From NCBI GenBank assembly GCA_002077045.2, contig KZ111152.1:928561-948842 (forward strand): 20,282 nucleotides of DNA. Reading direction: 5' to 3'. Position 1 is the first letter of the stretch. Each line of letters opens with the position of its first letter. The stretch comes from Rachicladosporium sp. CCFEE 5018. Its lineage: Eukaryota > Ascomycota > Dothideomycetes > Cladosporiales > Cladosporiaceae. A program made the position numbers and the translations under genes. Positions 1-9,405 of this stretch are shown here, piece after piece. Under the pieces are notes generated by a model that did no database searches, was not told the origin of the DNA, and was given only the letters and a program-made list of their open reading frames with translations.

Positions 1-370
1 CACCTCATCAGATCCAGCCGTCACGGGCTCTGCCGTCACTTCAGAGTATCACTTTCCCGGCCTGCCCAATCTCTACACCTCCCACCTTACTTCCATCGCC
101 CGCAAGACTCAGATCAGGCTTCCACCTCAAGTCAAACACAACATCTGCAAGCGCTGCTCCACGCCCCTCTTGTCTCACTTGACTTGCACCACGCGAATCG
201 AGAATTTGAGTCGCGATGGCGGCAAACCGTGGGCTGATGTCCAGACGTCTGACTGTAGAGCATGTGGTGCGAGGAGGAGGGTGCCTGTAGGGGCGAAGAG
301 GCAGCTGGGCAAGGCTGAGCGTGATGCATTGATCAAGGAGGCAGATGACGGCAATGTGAAACATCGCTAG
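1..370 (+). CDS. RNase P/MRP protein subunit, Rpr2/Rpp21/Snm1 family (5' partial)
   Basis: The reading frame is open from base 2 to the TAG at 368-370, giving about 122 C-terminal residues; the 5' part lies outside the window. Two Cys-x2-Cys pairs are visible, at codons 146/155 (CKRC) and 254/263 (CRAC), about 32 residues apart. They are set in a basic context (IARKTQIRLPP before the first pair, GARRRVP after the second). This is the zinc-ribbon layout of the Rpr2/Rpp21/Snm1 family, whose members bind zinc and belong to nuclear RNase P (tRNA 5' processing) or RNase MRP (rRNA processing). Rpr2 and Snm1 cannot be told apart from this fragment. It ends 99 bp before the convergent stop of the next gene. 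Family assignment is from motif recognition. Confidence 0.8.
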   Translation, partial: TSSDPAVTGSAVTSEYHFPGLPNLYTSHLTSIARKTQIRLPPQVKHNICKRCSTPLLSHLTCTTRIENLSRDGGKPWADVQTSDCRACGARRRVPVGAKRQLGKAERDALIKEADDGNVKHR

Positions 371-469
371 ATGGCTTGGCAGGAGTGAAATGAAACTTGA
401 TCAATCTCATGTCATGGTTATTAGACGGTCTAGCAGTTCAAGGTCGAAATATGCAAGCGCTGATAGGCG

Positions 470-1794
470 CTACAAGCAAGCGACAGCGAGGAGCAGCACT
501 GCAACCCCTGGACTACTCCCTACTACCTTCCCATGCACACTACCAACGCCGCCAGTGTACGGCACGGGCGCAGTGCTCGACGCACCCGGCGACGTCGCAG
601 CTGTGGACTGTGAAGCACCGCTCATGCCGAACATACTCATGATCGCACTGGCAACACTATCACCAGATTTTGTGCCACCAGGTAGCGGCGTGGCAGTCTG
701 TCCATTGACGATCAGACCGCCAGATGTTCCAACAGCGTAGATCGTACCGGATCCAACGGCAAGTCCGCCAGCTGACACCGTCTGTCCGCCAGGTAGTATG
801 TACCCTCCACTCGCATCCGGTGTTGCTACAACCGTCGTGCCGACCAGAAGCGGCGCGCCGTAGCTGCGGCGAGAGGCGAGGTCTTCCCATTCACGATTAG
901 GCCTGTGCCTCCGCTCGCCAGAGCGACCGTAGATCCGCCGAACGTCGCCGCTGCGCCACCGGCAACGAGCGTCGTGCCTCCGATATCGACGGCAGGTGTG
1001 CTCGAGGGCTCAACGATGGCTGACGTTTTTCCATTTACGACTGCCGCGCTGCGTCCACTCACGACAAAGACTGAGGTGTCGCCGAATGTGGCTGCAGCGC
1101 CGCCGGGCACGAGGGTCGTGCTGCCGATGACAAAACTTGAAGCGCTGTTTTGGGTTGCGACATTGGTGCCGAATGTCACTGCGGCAGGCGAAGTGGTGCC
1201 AGGTGGTATATAAGTGAACGCGACCACAGATGTGGTGGTGCCTTTCGGCTCTCCTTGGCTCGCAGGATTCACTCCCGTGGGCTGAGGAGCAGTGGTGGGA
1301 GCAATTGCTGGCGAAATCGCACTGCCAGCAGCAGATGATGGGCTGCCCGGCTGTCCGGCATCTGTGCCAGGCGATTGACCCACGCTTCCTCCTCCTACTG
1401 CTGTCGTGCCCTGCTGGCCGGTACCTGTACCAGGCGCTGGACTGGCGACACCTCCTGCTGGGCTTGTGCCTGCCGCTGCCGTCGTACCTGGCTGGCCGGC
1501 GTTCGGGCTAGTTGCTGGTGTCGCGCCCGCTCCAGTAGGCGTACCCTGCTGACCCGTCACCGCTGTTATCGATGCGCATGCTGGTGCAGTCCCCTGAGTT
1601 GCCGATGAGGGACCTGCATCCGATGCTGCCGTTGGCGAAGCACCGCTTGTCGTCGTGGCAGCATTGTTGTGATTTCCAGTCACGGTCTGCGTCGTGTGAC
1701 TCTCTGTCGTCAGCGCGTTGACCGGAATGTGCACTGTTGGTTCGCCCTGCCCGATGCCAAGTCCACAGGACCCACTGAAACGACGCCTGGAAGT
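470..1794 (-). pseudogene. GPI-type Ser/Thr/Gly/Ala-rich surface protein, frameshifted and 5'-incomplete
   Basis: The minus-strand frame is open from 1794 to 826. It encodes a Thr/Ser/Ala/Gly/Pro-rich protein with low-complexity linkers and then a repeat of the form GTTLVxGGAAATF...LIVNGKTS. Near 853-858 the frame ends in out-of-frame residues, while the same repeat continues in another frame (PLLVGTTVVATPDASGG) to a stop at 470. The C terminus (GVAVLLLAVACL after small residues) looks like a GPI-attachment signal. Removing one GC pair from the GCGCGC run at 853-858 restores the frame, so this is probably a dinucleotide expansion or an assembly error. There is no ATG and no signal peptide in frame; a TGA lies at 1795-1797, and any upstream exon would have to sit inside the neighbouring protease-like gene. 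Cell-wall or adhesion function is inferred from composition only. Confidence 0.6.
683..1125 (-). repeat. Three degenerate ~50-residue repeats in the surface protein
   Basis: Copy 1 spans about 1125-982, copy 2 about 981-842 and copy 3 about 841-683. Each begins with GTT(L/V)V, continues through a Gly/Ala-rich stretch and ends with (L/V)(I/V)VNG(K/Q)T. Copies 1 and 2 share the block GGAAATFG; copy 3 is more diverged. Repeats of this style are common in fungal wall and surface proteins. The frameshift lies at the boundary between copies 2 and 3. Confidence 0.7.
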
Positions 1795-1799
1795 TCAGC

Positions 1800-3514
1800 A
1801 TGTCTAACAAGAGCGTCAACGCCACCATTCCTGCGCCTTACAGCTGGCAGCCATCAACTTACTGGGATGGGAACGACGGATACTGGAACAGTTTCATCGT
1901 TCGTGTTGGCACGCCACTGCAAGACTTCCGCATCCTACCCAGCACTGCTGGCCAGGAGACTTGGGTGCTGAATCCACAAGGCTGTGTAGACGGGGAGGAC
2001 CCGCCTAGCTGTCCTTACGTTCGCGGTGCGATACCGCCGAGTGTTGGCCTCGATGTCAATACTAGCAGCACCTGGCTCTCAAACGGTATCTTCACCTTGA
2101 ATGCGCAAGAGGAGCAGCTCGGCTACACTGGCAACGGCTTGTACGGGTTCCATACTGTTGTATTAGGCACCGATGATCGGGCAATGAATCTGTCGCATCA
2201 AGTTCTCGCAAGCATAGCTGTAACTGACGATCGACGACCAACGCCCTGTCGAGATTGATGCTCAGCAAATCGCAGGACAAGTCTTACTTCCTAGGCCAAT
2301 TCGGTCTAGGGCCGAAACCCATCAACTTCACTACCTTCAACGAGCCAATTCCAAACTATCTGACCACTCTTGTCAATTTTAGCACGATCCCGAGTCTGTC
2401 GTTTGGCTACACCGCTGGCGCTGCTTATCGCAACAAAATGCCCGCATCGCTGACCTTAGGGGGGCACGATAGCAATCGCTTCAGTCCTGCGAATCTGTCC
2501 ATCACCATGAATGTTGACAACTCTCGCCCGTTGCAGATAGGTCTGCAACAGGTACAAGCTACAGGTACGATTATAGGCGACGTTGATCTCCTCCCTGAGG
2601 GCACCTTCCACTTTGTTGATAGCACGATACCTCACACCTGGTTGCCGCAGGATGCGGTCAATGCCTTCGTCAGCACCTTCGGTTCCTCGTACGACTCAAG
2701 CACGGGACTCTTCCTCATCAATGACACGGTGCGCGAGAGGAACCTGCAAGCCATGCCAACCCTGAATTTCTCCTTCGGCGCATCGCTGAGTGGTGGACCG
2801 ACGCAAACGATCTCGCTGCCCTACAGCGCCTTTGATCTGCAAGCGGGCTACCCGTTCTACGAAAACGCCACGAACTACTTCCCAATTAGGGTTGCTCACA
2901 ACGATACACAGTACACCATTGGTCGGAAATTCTTTCAGGAAGCGTATGTGATCGCAGACTGGGAGCGGCAGAACTGTACGATCGCGCAGACTAGCTTCGA
3001 CAACCTCAACAACGAGCACTTGGTTGCGATTAATTCCCCCACGCGAGAGACGGCAGCTACAACGATAGCACCGAACACGAATACAAAGGGTCTGAGCAAA
3101 GGCGTGATTGCGGGCATCGCCATTGGCGCACTTCTCCTCACTGGAGCAGCCATCCTGGCCGTCGTTTTCTGCATTCGACGGCGGCGCGAACAACAAGCAC
3201 GGAATATCGCTGAGGATGAAGCATCGAGAGGTACTACACACGGTACTCCTGCTTTACATGAGCACGAAGTCGAGCCGATGCTGCCGTATGCGAAACCCGA
3301 GATGTCATCTGACCATGCTGTCAACGAGCTGCCTGCTTCTGCTGATCCTGTCGAGGTTGACGGAAAGTCACAGGCGATCCCATCGCACTATCTTGAGCTG
3401 CCGGCAGGCTCTGACGCAGTTCTGGAGCATACAGTGAACCCGAATGCAAGAGAGCGGCAAGCCCGGGTTCACAGGTTGCGCTGGTCGCCTAGCTCGTTCG
3501 GAAGGCGAACGTAG
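1800..3514 (+). CDS. Membrane-anchored aspartic-protease-like protein (A1 fold, probably inactive)
   Basis: Exons 1800-2219 and 2276-3514 give 552 residues. Early residues (SFIVRVGTPLQDFRILPSTAG) match the N-terminal lobe of pepsin-like proteases, but the first DTG motif reads STAG at residue 48, so that catalytic Asp is absent. The second site reads VDSTIPHTWLP, with Asp at about 255 but DST instead of DTG. A single membrane helix at about 416-440 (GVIAGIAIGALLLTGAAILA) is followed by CIRRRR and a roughly 110-residue cytosolic tail. This resembles a fungal group of pseudo-aspartic proteases with a C-terminal anchor. Splicing restores IADKSYFLGQFGLGP, a conserved stretch of the fold. The ATG at 1800 gives no signal peptide and a TGA lies upstream in frame at 1776. 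Either the 5' end has been lost or a first exon is hidden upstream (an AG acceptor lies at 1797-1798). Adhesion or sensing is a guess. Confidence 0.72.
2220..2275 (+). other. Intron in the aspartic-protease-like gene (56 nt)
   Basis: Donor GTAACT and acceptor CGCAG. The nearer AG at 2265 leaves the wrong frame; the AG at 2275 joins the two open frames and rebuilds a conserved family segment. Confidence 0.7.
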
Positions 3515-3823
3515 ACCGGAATCGATCTTGTGTACAAGTCAGTCATCATGAATGGAGTCGTCGACAGCGACAACATGTTCTGTCTCTTTGCGGTACGTGG
3601 CTACGCACGAGGTAACTCCTGTGCCTTTGCCTTCACTACTCTACGAACTGATCTCGTATCGGGCCGCATACTGCGCACGAGAAGCCTAGCGGTGAGTACT
3701 GACTCTTTTCATCATGATCGGTAATCCAGTAAAGGGTCAATATTCAGGCAACCACCTTCCTCATGGGATCATACATATAATACAGAGGCCTTAAGACCGA
3801 ACATATCACATACTGGCTGCTGC
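3515..3823. other. Intergenic spacer upstream of the kinase-like gene
   Basis: No convincing coding region. A TATA-like string (ATATAATA) lies at about 3773-3780, some 45-50 bp before the first possible ATG (3824) of the kinase-like gene. Nothing else was recognised. Confidence 0.4.
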
Positions 3824-4668
3824 ATGACATCGTCCGATCCCTCGCATGCTCATCAGGAGATGGACCTCGATCCCGTCAACGACTCTACAATGACAGTACC
3901 CATCAATTACTGGCAGCCGGATGGTATCGTACGATGTCTTGCCGCCTCATAGAGAAACTTCGTAGGCCTCATGGCAGACGGTGTCACTATTCTCAAGTAC
4001 CCTCATGTCAAGACCCTTGACGCGAAGGAGGCGCTGCACGAGGAAGCAGCGCGTTACGACCGATTGGGCTCACATGAGAATCTAGTGACGTACAAAGGTA
4101 ATCACGCGGATCGACCGCTCTTCGAATACTGCGAGCGAGGCTCATTGCGAGACATGCTGGACGATGGGGTTGAGCTGAGGGATGAGCTCAGATTCAGGAT
4201 CGGACAGCAGATCGTTCGCTGCTTGATTCGTCTGCACAGCCAGAACTTCATCCATTGTGACCTCAATACTAGCAACGTGTTCCTCACGGCCGACTTCACT
4301 TCGAAGGTCGGCGATCTGCAAGGTCAGCTCTATCGCCCGGATGGCAGCATTGAAATGCCCACGATGTCGCATGAGAACGCCAAGTCACGGCAATCATGGG
4401 CAGGCGAGGATGAATTTTCTATCAGGACAGTCATGTTCACACTGGGAACACGGCTGTACCATCTGTGGCATGGCGAAGCGCCCTTTCCAGATCTGGAGGA
4501 GCAGACTCAGGAGGGGAAGTGCAGGATAGGTGTCGCAATGGCGACTGGCCGGTTGATTTCGTGAGTGCGACTGGTGCTGATGGCATCATTGCTCGGTGCT
4601 GGATCTCAGGGTACGACAACATGGAAGCGGTATTGCGGGACATGCTGAGTTTAGCGGCAGATCGTTGA
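3824..4668 (+). pseudogene. Fungal protein-kinase-like gene with in-frame stop and frameshift
   Basis: One frame runs from the ATG at 3824, reads through a TAG at 3950-3952 and continues to a TGA at 4562-4564. The last part of the domain (GDWPVDFVSATGAD onward) lies in a different frame and ends at 4668. Visible kinase features: ILKYP (beta-3-like Lys), a hinge-like EYCERGSL, catalytic loop HCDLNTSNVFL at about 4253 (Cys replaces Arg of HRD), GDLQG in place of DFG, and LGTRLYHLWHGEAPFPDL near the C lobe. This matches the small fungal kinase-like family with HCDL and GDFQG motifs. Inserting one base near 4510-4513 (GAGGGG) gives a smooth join, so a 1-nt deletion is likely. The stop could instead be removed by a 57-nt intron (3896-3952, GTACCC to CATAG). 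If both defects are real, the gene is dead. An intact but shorter product could start at the ATG at 3971 and would lack the C-terminal end. Confidence 0.65.
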
Positions 4669-4862
4669 ATAGTCAGAGGAGTGACGAGGCGTCAGTGGGG
4701 ACCTGACTGCATAATGTTGCATGGCATCTCAACGCCAGTGCGATCTTGCATATATGAGTCTTTTATTCACAGGATGCTAAAAGAGCTACGAAAACGCCAT
4801 ACATCGTCGGGTATCATGTCGAAAACTCCAAAGCAATGCTGCGCCCACTCCCTCCCTGTAGC

Positions 4863-7471
4863 CTACAGCGCATAATTCTCCGCATGCAAAAACACCTCAT
4901 CCCGTCCCTTATGCCTCCAAACCTCCCTCTGTAACCCCGCCACAGTCCTCGCAACATCAGTCCTCATAGCCGGCGGCCCACAAACAAACACACAAATCCT
5001 CCTGCCCGTCCACTCCTCGCTCATCTCCCTCAACATGAACGGAATTTCCGGCCTGCCCCACTCCGTACTCCAGCCTGACTTCTTCGTCCGCAGAGCAGCG
5101 GGCATGAACGCGAAGCGCATGAGGTTCTTCTGGAACTCTGTTGGCGTGGAGGGGAAGCCGAAGTCTGCTGCGACGGGCTGGCCGGTTTCGGTGTAGGTTT
5201 GCATGGCGTTTGCGGCGGTGTTTTGGGCGACGGAGATGTCTAGGCTGAGGTTTTTGGAGCGGCGTTTCTCGTGAAGGGTTGGGTGAGGGGGCAGATGAGG
5301 TGTTTCTTCGACCACTGTGCGCCCGTCTGGGGAGCGGGAGGGGACGCGGTCGGTAGATGGGCGACTGTGAGTGGTATCTGGTGATGGAGCTGCTAGGTGG
5401 CCACCGCGAGACGTGCTTCGCGTTGGACGAAGGTGGGCTTCTGGGAGGGGTTGCAGCCGATCCTGCTGCTCAGTCCGCAGCTCCTTCTCGCGGTCTGGAT
5501 CTCCGGCTGCTTCGTCGCGGATCAGCGCTGAGTGACGATTGGACGAGGCTGTGGAGTAGCGGTTGCTTGCAATGTTCTGGAAGACGTCGTTGACTTTGTC
5601 GTGGAACATCGCGCTGACAGGTCGATTCGGCGTTTGCACGCTCATGACTTTCCCTGTCGTGCTCTGTCGCTTCGCTGTCGTGATGTAGAACTGGCAGTGC
5701 ACGCTGTCTGGCGGCGCGTACTCTCTGCAAATGCGCAACTCCTCTTTGAACCATTCCATCGTCTCCGGTCGCTTCATTGCCCAGATCACATGCACCGTTT
5801 TCGTCACAGCTTTAGCGCCTCGCATGCGCTTGATCAAATCGAGCAGCTGAGACACCAGAGCAGTGATACCACTACCTCCTGCGATCAGCACCACATGATC
5901 GAAGGAATCGAGAGTCCTTCGCATGCCCCCGTACGGGCCATCGATGAACGCTCGATACGTATGCCATGGTCCGTGGTCCAGAGCGTTATCAAGGACCTTC
6001 TTCGTGAAGCCGCCGAACGGTCGGAAAACGAGCACCATATCCCGGTACTCCTCACCATAACCAGACGGAAACTCGTCACTGCAAAGTGATGCGATCGTGA
6101 ACGGGTGGTTCTCGAAGATCGACACTCCAGGTAGTCGCAAGTACACATACTGACCAGGTCGCCATCGGACTTGCGTCGGGATCGTAATCTTCACTGCATC
6201 CTCCGGCAAAACTGTAACAGCAGCTTCCTCCCCTACAAGCCAGGACATGCGCCATGGAACACTCCAGTTCAGATAGAAGATTCGCATCGTATACGATGCA
6301 AGCCATATCGCAGCGGTTGCCCAGAGATAAGCCCACGATGTCAGGTAATTGTGGCAGTGCCAGAAGAGCATGCCCAAGAATACGATCGAGAGGGGAACGT
6401 GTACAATGACGAAGACCTCATAGAAAGCCCTGCGAAGAGGTGGAAGGGAGTGCAGACAGAGTAATATCAGTGGCACAAGCGCAGCAATACCTATGTCTTT
6501 GTTAGCTTTGCGCGTATCGCCACTGGGAACCACTAGTACATACCCGTGCCGTAGATGTACCCGCCGTTGGCCGCGAAGTACGACTGGAATACCCGTGTTC
6601 CTCCGTGCTCCCACAAAGGCTGGATGTAGAATGGCACCGTGTGGATCAAGCTGAGAAGCAGACAAATATATGCCAGCCATCGATGGAGCACATTCAGTCG
6701 CTCGTGGCCAATCCCAGTCAGAATCGAGATGAAGTTGGCCTTCATACTCAGACCGACGATCCAAGGCATCATTGCCACTGCAAGCATGCCTGCTCGAATG
6801 GCCAGTGGAGGCGAGCCGTATGTGATGCTCTGCCAGTAGAGCGGCTGCGGAATGAAGCAGTACAGCATCGTGAACGCAAGAGCTGCGAAGACGATGCAAA
6901 TCACACCGATTGAGGGGAAGACGATCGGCCGCCAGCGCTTCTTCATTCCAATGTTCGGAATCGGCCAGTAGAAGACCAATCGACAGAGTGCTATCAGCTT
7001 GTTCATGAGCCCGTTCGAAGAGACAGACGACTGCGTCTTTGGAGGTGGCGGAAGAGCGCCATCTCGAGGAAAGAACTTGTTGGTTGACTTGTCCGTGCTC
7101 AGCGCTGAGAGCTCGTAGTCTGTATCCGGGGAAGCTGTCGTTGCGCTGTTCAGGATCTCATCCTTGTGCAGTGCTGTCCGGATCTTGTCTGTCCACAAAT
7201 GATACAGTCGGAAGACGATTGTCACCGCGAGCAGTATTACGCAGAAGTACACCCATCCCAGCGCATATTTCCCAGACTGTGACCAAGGGTCTACAGTGTT
7301 CGCTTCTATAAGTCCAGCCGGACTGCTGGAGTTGTATGGCACGTTGATGCGCTTCTCGAGGTTCCATCGCTCGTTCTGGGGTGGCGACTCGTCCAGCAAG
7401 ATTTCTTCATCTTCGAGTCCCTCTATTGAAAGCCCTGCGCGCCTGGCCAGAAGGTGTACCAAGGCCGGCAT
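4863..7471 (-). CDS. Ferric/cupric reductase, FRE family transmembrane flavocytochrome b
   Basis: Exons 7471-6544 and 6490-4863 give 851 residues. The family moves electrons from NADPH via FAD and two hemes across a membrane to reduce Fe(III) or Cu(II) before uptake. An N-terminal membrane helix lies at about 70-90, then a cytosolic linker, then the multi-helix ferric-reductase core (about 180-385). Two His pairs, 263/277 and 340/354, each 14 apart, fit the bis-heme ligands. The FAD motif HPFTIAS is at 438-444, GPYGG at 494-498, the nucleotide motif GGSGIT at 514-519, and CGPPAM at about 813-818 near the end. A polar Ser/Pro/Arg-rich insert of about 150 residues (595-745) splits the NAD-binding domain. 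No signal peptide is obvious after the chosen ATG. No clear GATA-type iron-regulatory site was found just upstream. The exact FRE subtype and the membrane (plasma or vacuole) cannot be told. Confidence 0.92.
6491..6543 (-). other. Intron in the ferric reductase gene (53 nt)
   Basis: Donor GTATGT, branch site GCTAAC and acceptor CATAG are all canonical. Splicing joins YIYGTG to IAALVPL inside the membrane core. Confidence 0.93.
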
Positions 7472-7666
7472 CGTGATTATGTCTCAGAGCCACCAGCGTG
7501 GCAGTTTCGGTATGGCGTTCCTGCCACAGCGACCGCACGGAAGCTGACCGCTTTTTGCTCGAGTCTAGCAGCTCGACCAGTGCGCTTTCGTAGACGCAGC
7601 CAGTAGTCTCTTCTTCAACGTTCAGCAATAGCGCTGCATGCTATGTAGTCTTGCTATGTTGAATGA

Positions 7667-7687
7667 GATGCTCGATGCTCGATGCTC
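7667..7687. repeat. GATGCTC x3 tandem repeat
   Basis: Three perfect 7-bp copies back to back, about 200 bp upstream of the ferric reductase start. Confidence 0.9.
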
Positions 7688-8641
7688 GTTGGAATGATGT
7701 AAGAGATGCGAGGCAGAGAGAAAGCGGAGAACAGGAAAAGAAGTCGCACAAGCTGACCCGCGCGCGAGGCGAGTGCGTGATACAGCATGGATATATCCAG
7801 TTCATACCTCGTGCAGCACACATGCAGATGCGGAGCAGCGGTAGGCTCGCTGCAAGGCACGCTAGAGCACCTAGTCCAGACCCTGTCACCTCAATGGGTA
7901 CCGTTACCCTTGTCGACTCTTACCATCACTCGATCGAGATATGCGATGCATGCGTCTCGAGCGCCTCCAACGTTGCCGACATCGTTGAGAGTGTTTTCGC
8001 GCTTCCACAAGCAGCGTGATGGGCGGAGTGGAGAGCGCTTCGGCTGATCTCGAGATTGGATGTGATATGCATGTGGGGAGACGTCAATGCTTACTTCATG
8101 CAGAGCCACAGCAGGGACCGAGCCGGCCGCCTCCGCCACAACCTTGCCCTGGTCGAGGCCTTCTTCTTTGCGTGGATACCGAATACATTGTCGACCATTG
8201 CAGTAGCTGTAATGCTGGGTCTTACACTGCAACGCTCAGTGTGTTTTGATATCTTCGTGTCATCATGACACCAACGTCGCTGAGGGCATCTCACCGCCAC
8301 CCATTCGTGCCGGGACGATCGGCAGATTGATCGTGTTCGCACACTGGATGGAGTCGATAGTGCTCGCGTACATTCCACTGGAACGAATAGGGTGGCGAAG
8401 ACGGTCCAGCGAGAAAGCACTCGCTGGCTGCATGATTAATGGTTGTGGAGCGTGGGGGGCCAGTGAGGTCGAGGGTGTAAGCGCTGGTCAGACCAGATCG
8501 GACTAGCGCTCGGACCGTGGACCTTTCACTGTGCCAAGCAATTGAATCGATTGGCTGTCATCGATCTCGTCTCGAGTCAATATGAGCTTGGCCATCACGT
8601 ACTTGACAGACGAGAGTCGAGACTCGAGAGCACGAGCACGT

Positions 8642-8668
8642 TGATAAAGCCATGTATTCGCTTTATTA
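8642..8668. repeat. Short AT-rich hairpin
   Basis: ATAAAGC (8644-8650) and GCTTTAT (8660-8666) are perfect inverted arms around a 9-nt loop. One GU and one more UA pair extend the stem to nine base pairs. No T-tract or known family was seen. Confidence 0.55.
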
Positions 8669-9405
8669 CCAAAGTGTTGGGTCTTCCTATCTCTCCATCA
8701 TGCATGTGCGAACACCCGGCGCCGCCACCACTTTCGTCGTGAACACCTGATCTCCGTACAGCTCTCGACGAGAAGCGCGACAGTGACTTCTGTGCTAGTT
8801 ACTCAGACAGCAACCATCGATGTCATTAATCAAGCGCTCCACGGGTGGGCGTTACGCTGTCGGTGCTGTGGCATACTGTACTGCAAATCGCGGTACCTGC
8901 AGACGCCGGAGGTGTTGGGTTTCATGATGCCGCGCATGTTGCATAACGCTCACGCGAGTCTACCGCTTCCTTGAATGTCTACAGTAGGCGACTGCTTGTC
9001 CTCGCGTTTCGCAAGCGGCATCAACGTGAGTACGCTCAAAGGCACTGGGAGTATGTTGTCAATAGCAGGGGTGTAGCTTTGCGGCAAGTTGGATGCTCGT
9101 CGCTTCAAATTTTAGAGGTCCGACGCAGCCAAGCTGTGTGACCATCAAACCACCTGCCTTGCGATTGCTACTGCAAATATCGAGCATGAGAGTACCGATG
9201 GTGGATTCATACACGTATCGGCGCCGCCCAAGATCGACGGGCATGACTCAGTGACTACGGCGCGTGAAACATACTTTCGCGATATATCCAGCTGTTCACT
9301 CCACAGAAAGTTGCGCCAAGAGCACATGTCAGACAACAGATGGCCTTCACATAGCCTCTGAAGGAATAGCCCAGACCTCCTTGTCTCTCGTACATAATCG
9401 CAACG

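Larger units (their letters stand above)
7472..9405. other. 1.9-kb divergent intergenic region (ferric reductase / Yif1)
   Basis: All six frames show only short, unconvincing open stretches. It should hold the promoters of the ferric reductase (-) and Yif1 (+). Small structures inside it are a 7-bp tandem repeat at 7667-7687, a 9-bp inverted repeat (8570-8578 with 8621-8629) and a hairpin at 8642-8668. No tRNA, rRNA or transposon relic was recognised. Confidence 0.5.

Noticed and set aside
1508..1828. Minus-strand ATG at 1828 followed by a hydrophobic stretch (MVALTLLLDML) as signal peptide for the surface protein
   Set aside because: It is in a different frame, antisense to the protease-like exon, and no good splice pair links it to the repeat frame.
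2220..2265. Shorter 46-nt intron using the CTCAG acceptor in the protease-like gene
   Set aside because: It leaves the downstream exon out of frame; the AG at 2275 fits.
7663..8019. 118-codon plus-strand open frame
   Set aside because: Composition and residue order look random; no motif, no splice partner, and other frames are equally open.
8975..9253. Possible small spliced gene (GTGAGT to AGCAG, 43 nt) ending just before Yif1
   Set aside because: No branch site, no recognisable protein, and the minus strand is also open here; not distinguishable from chance.
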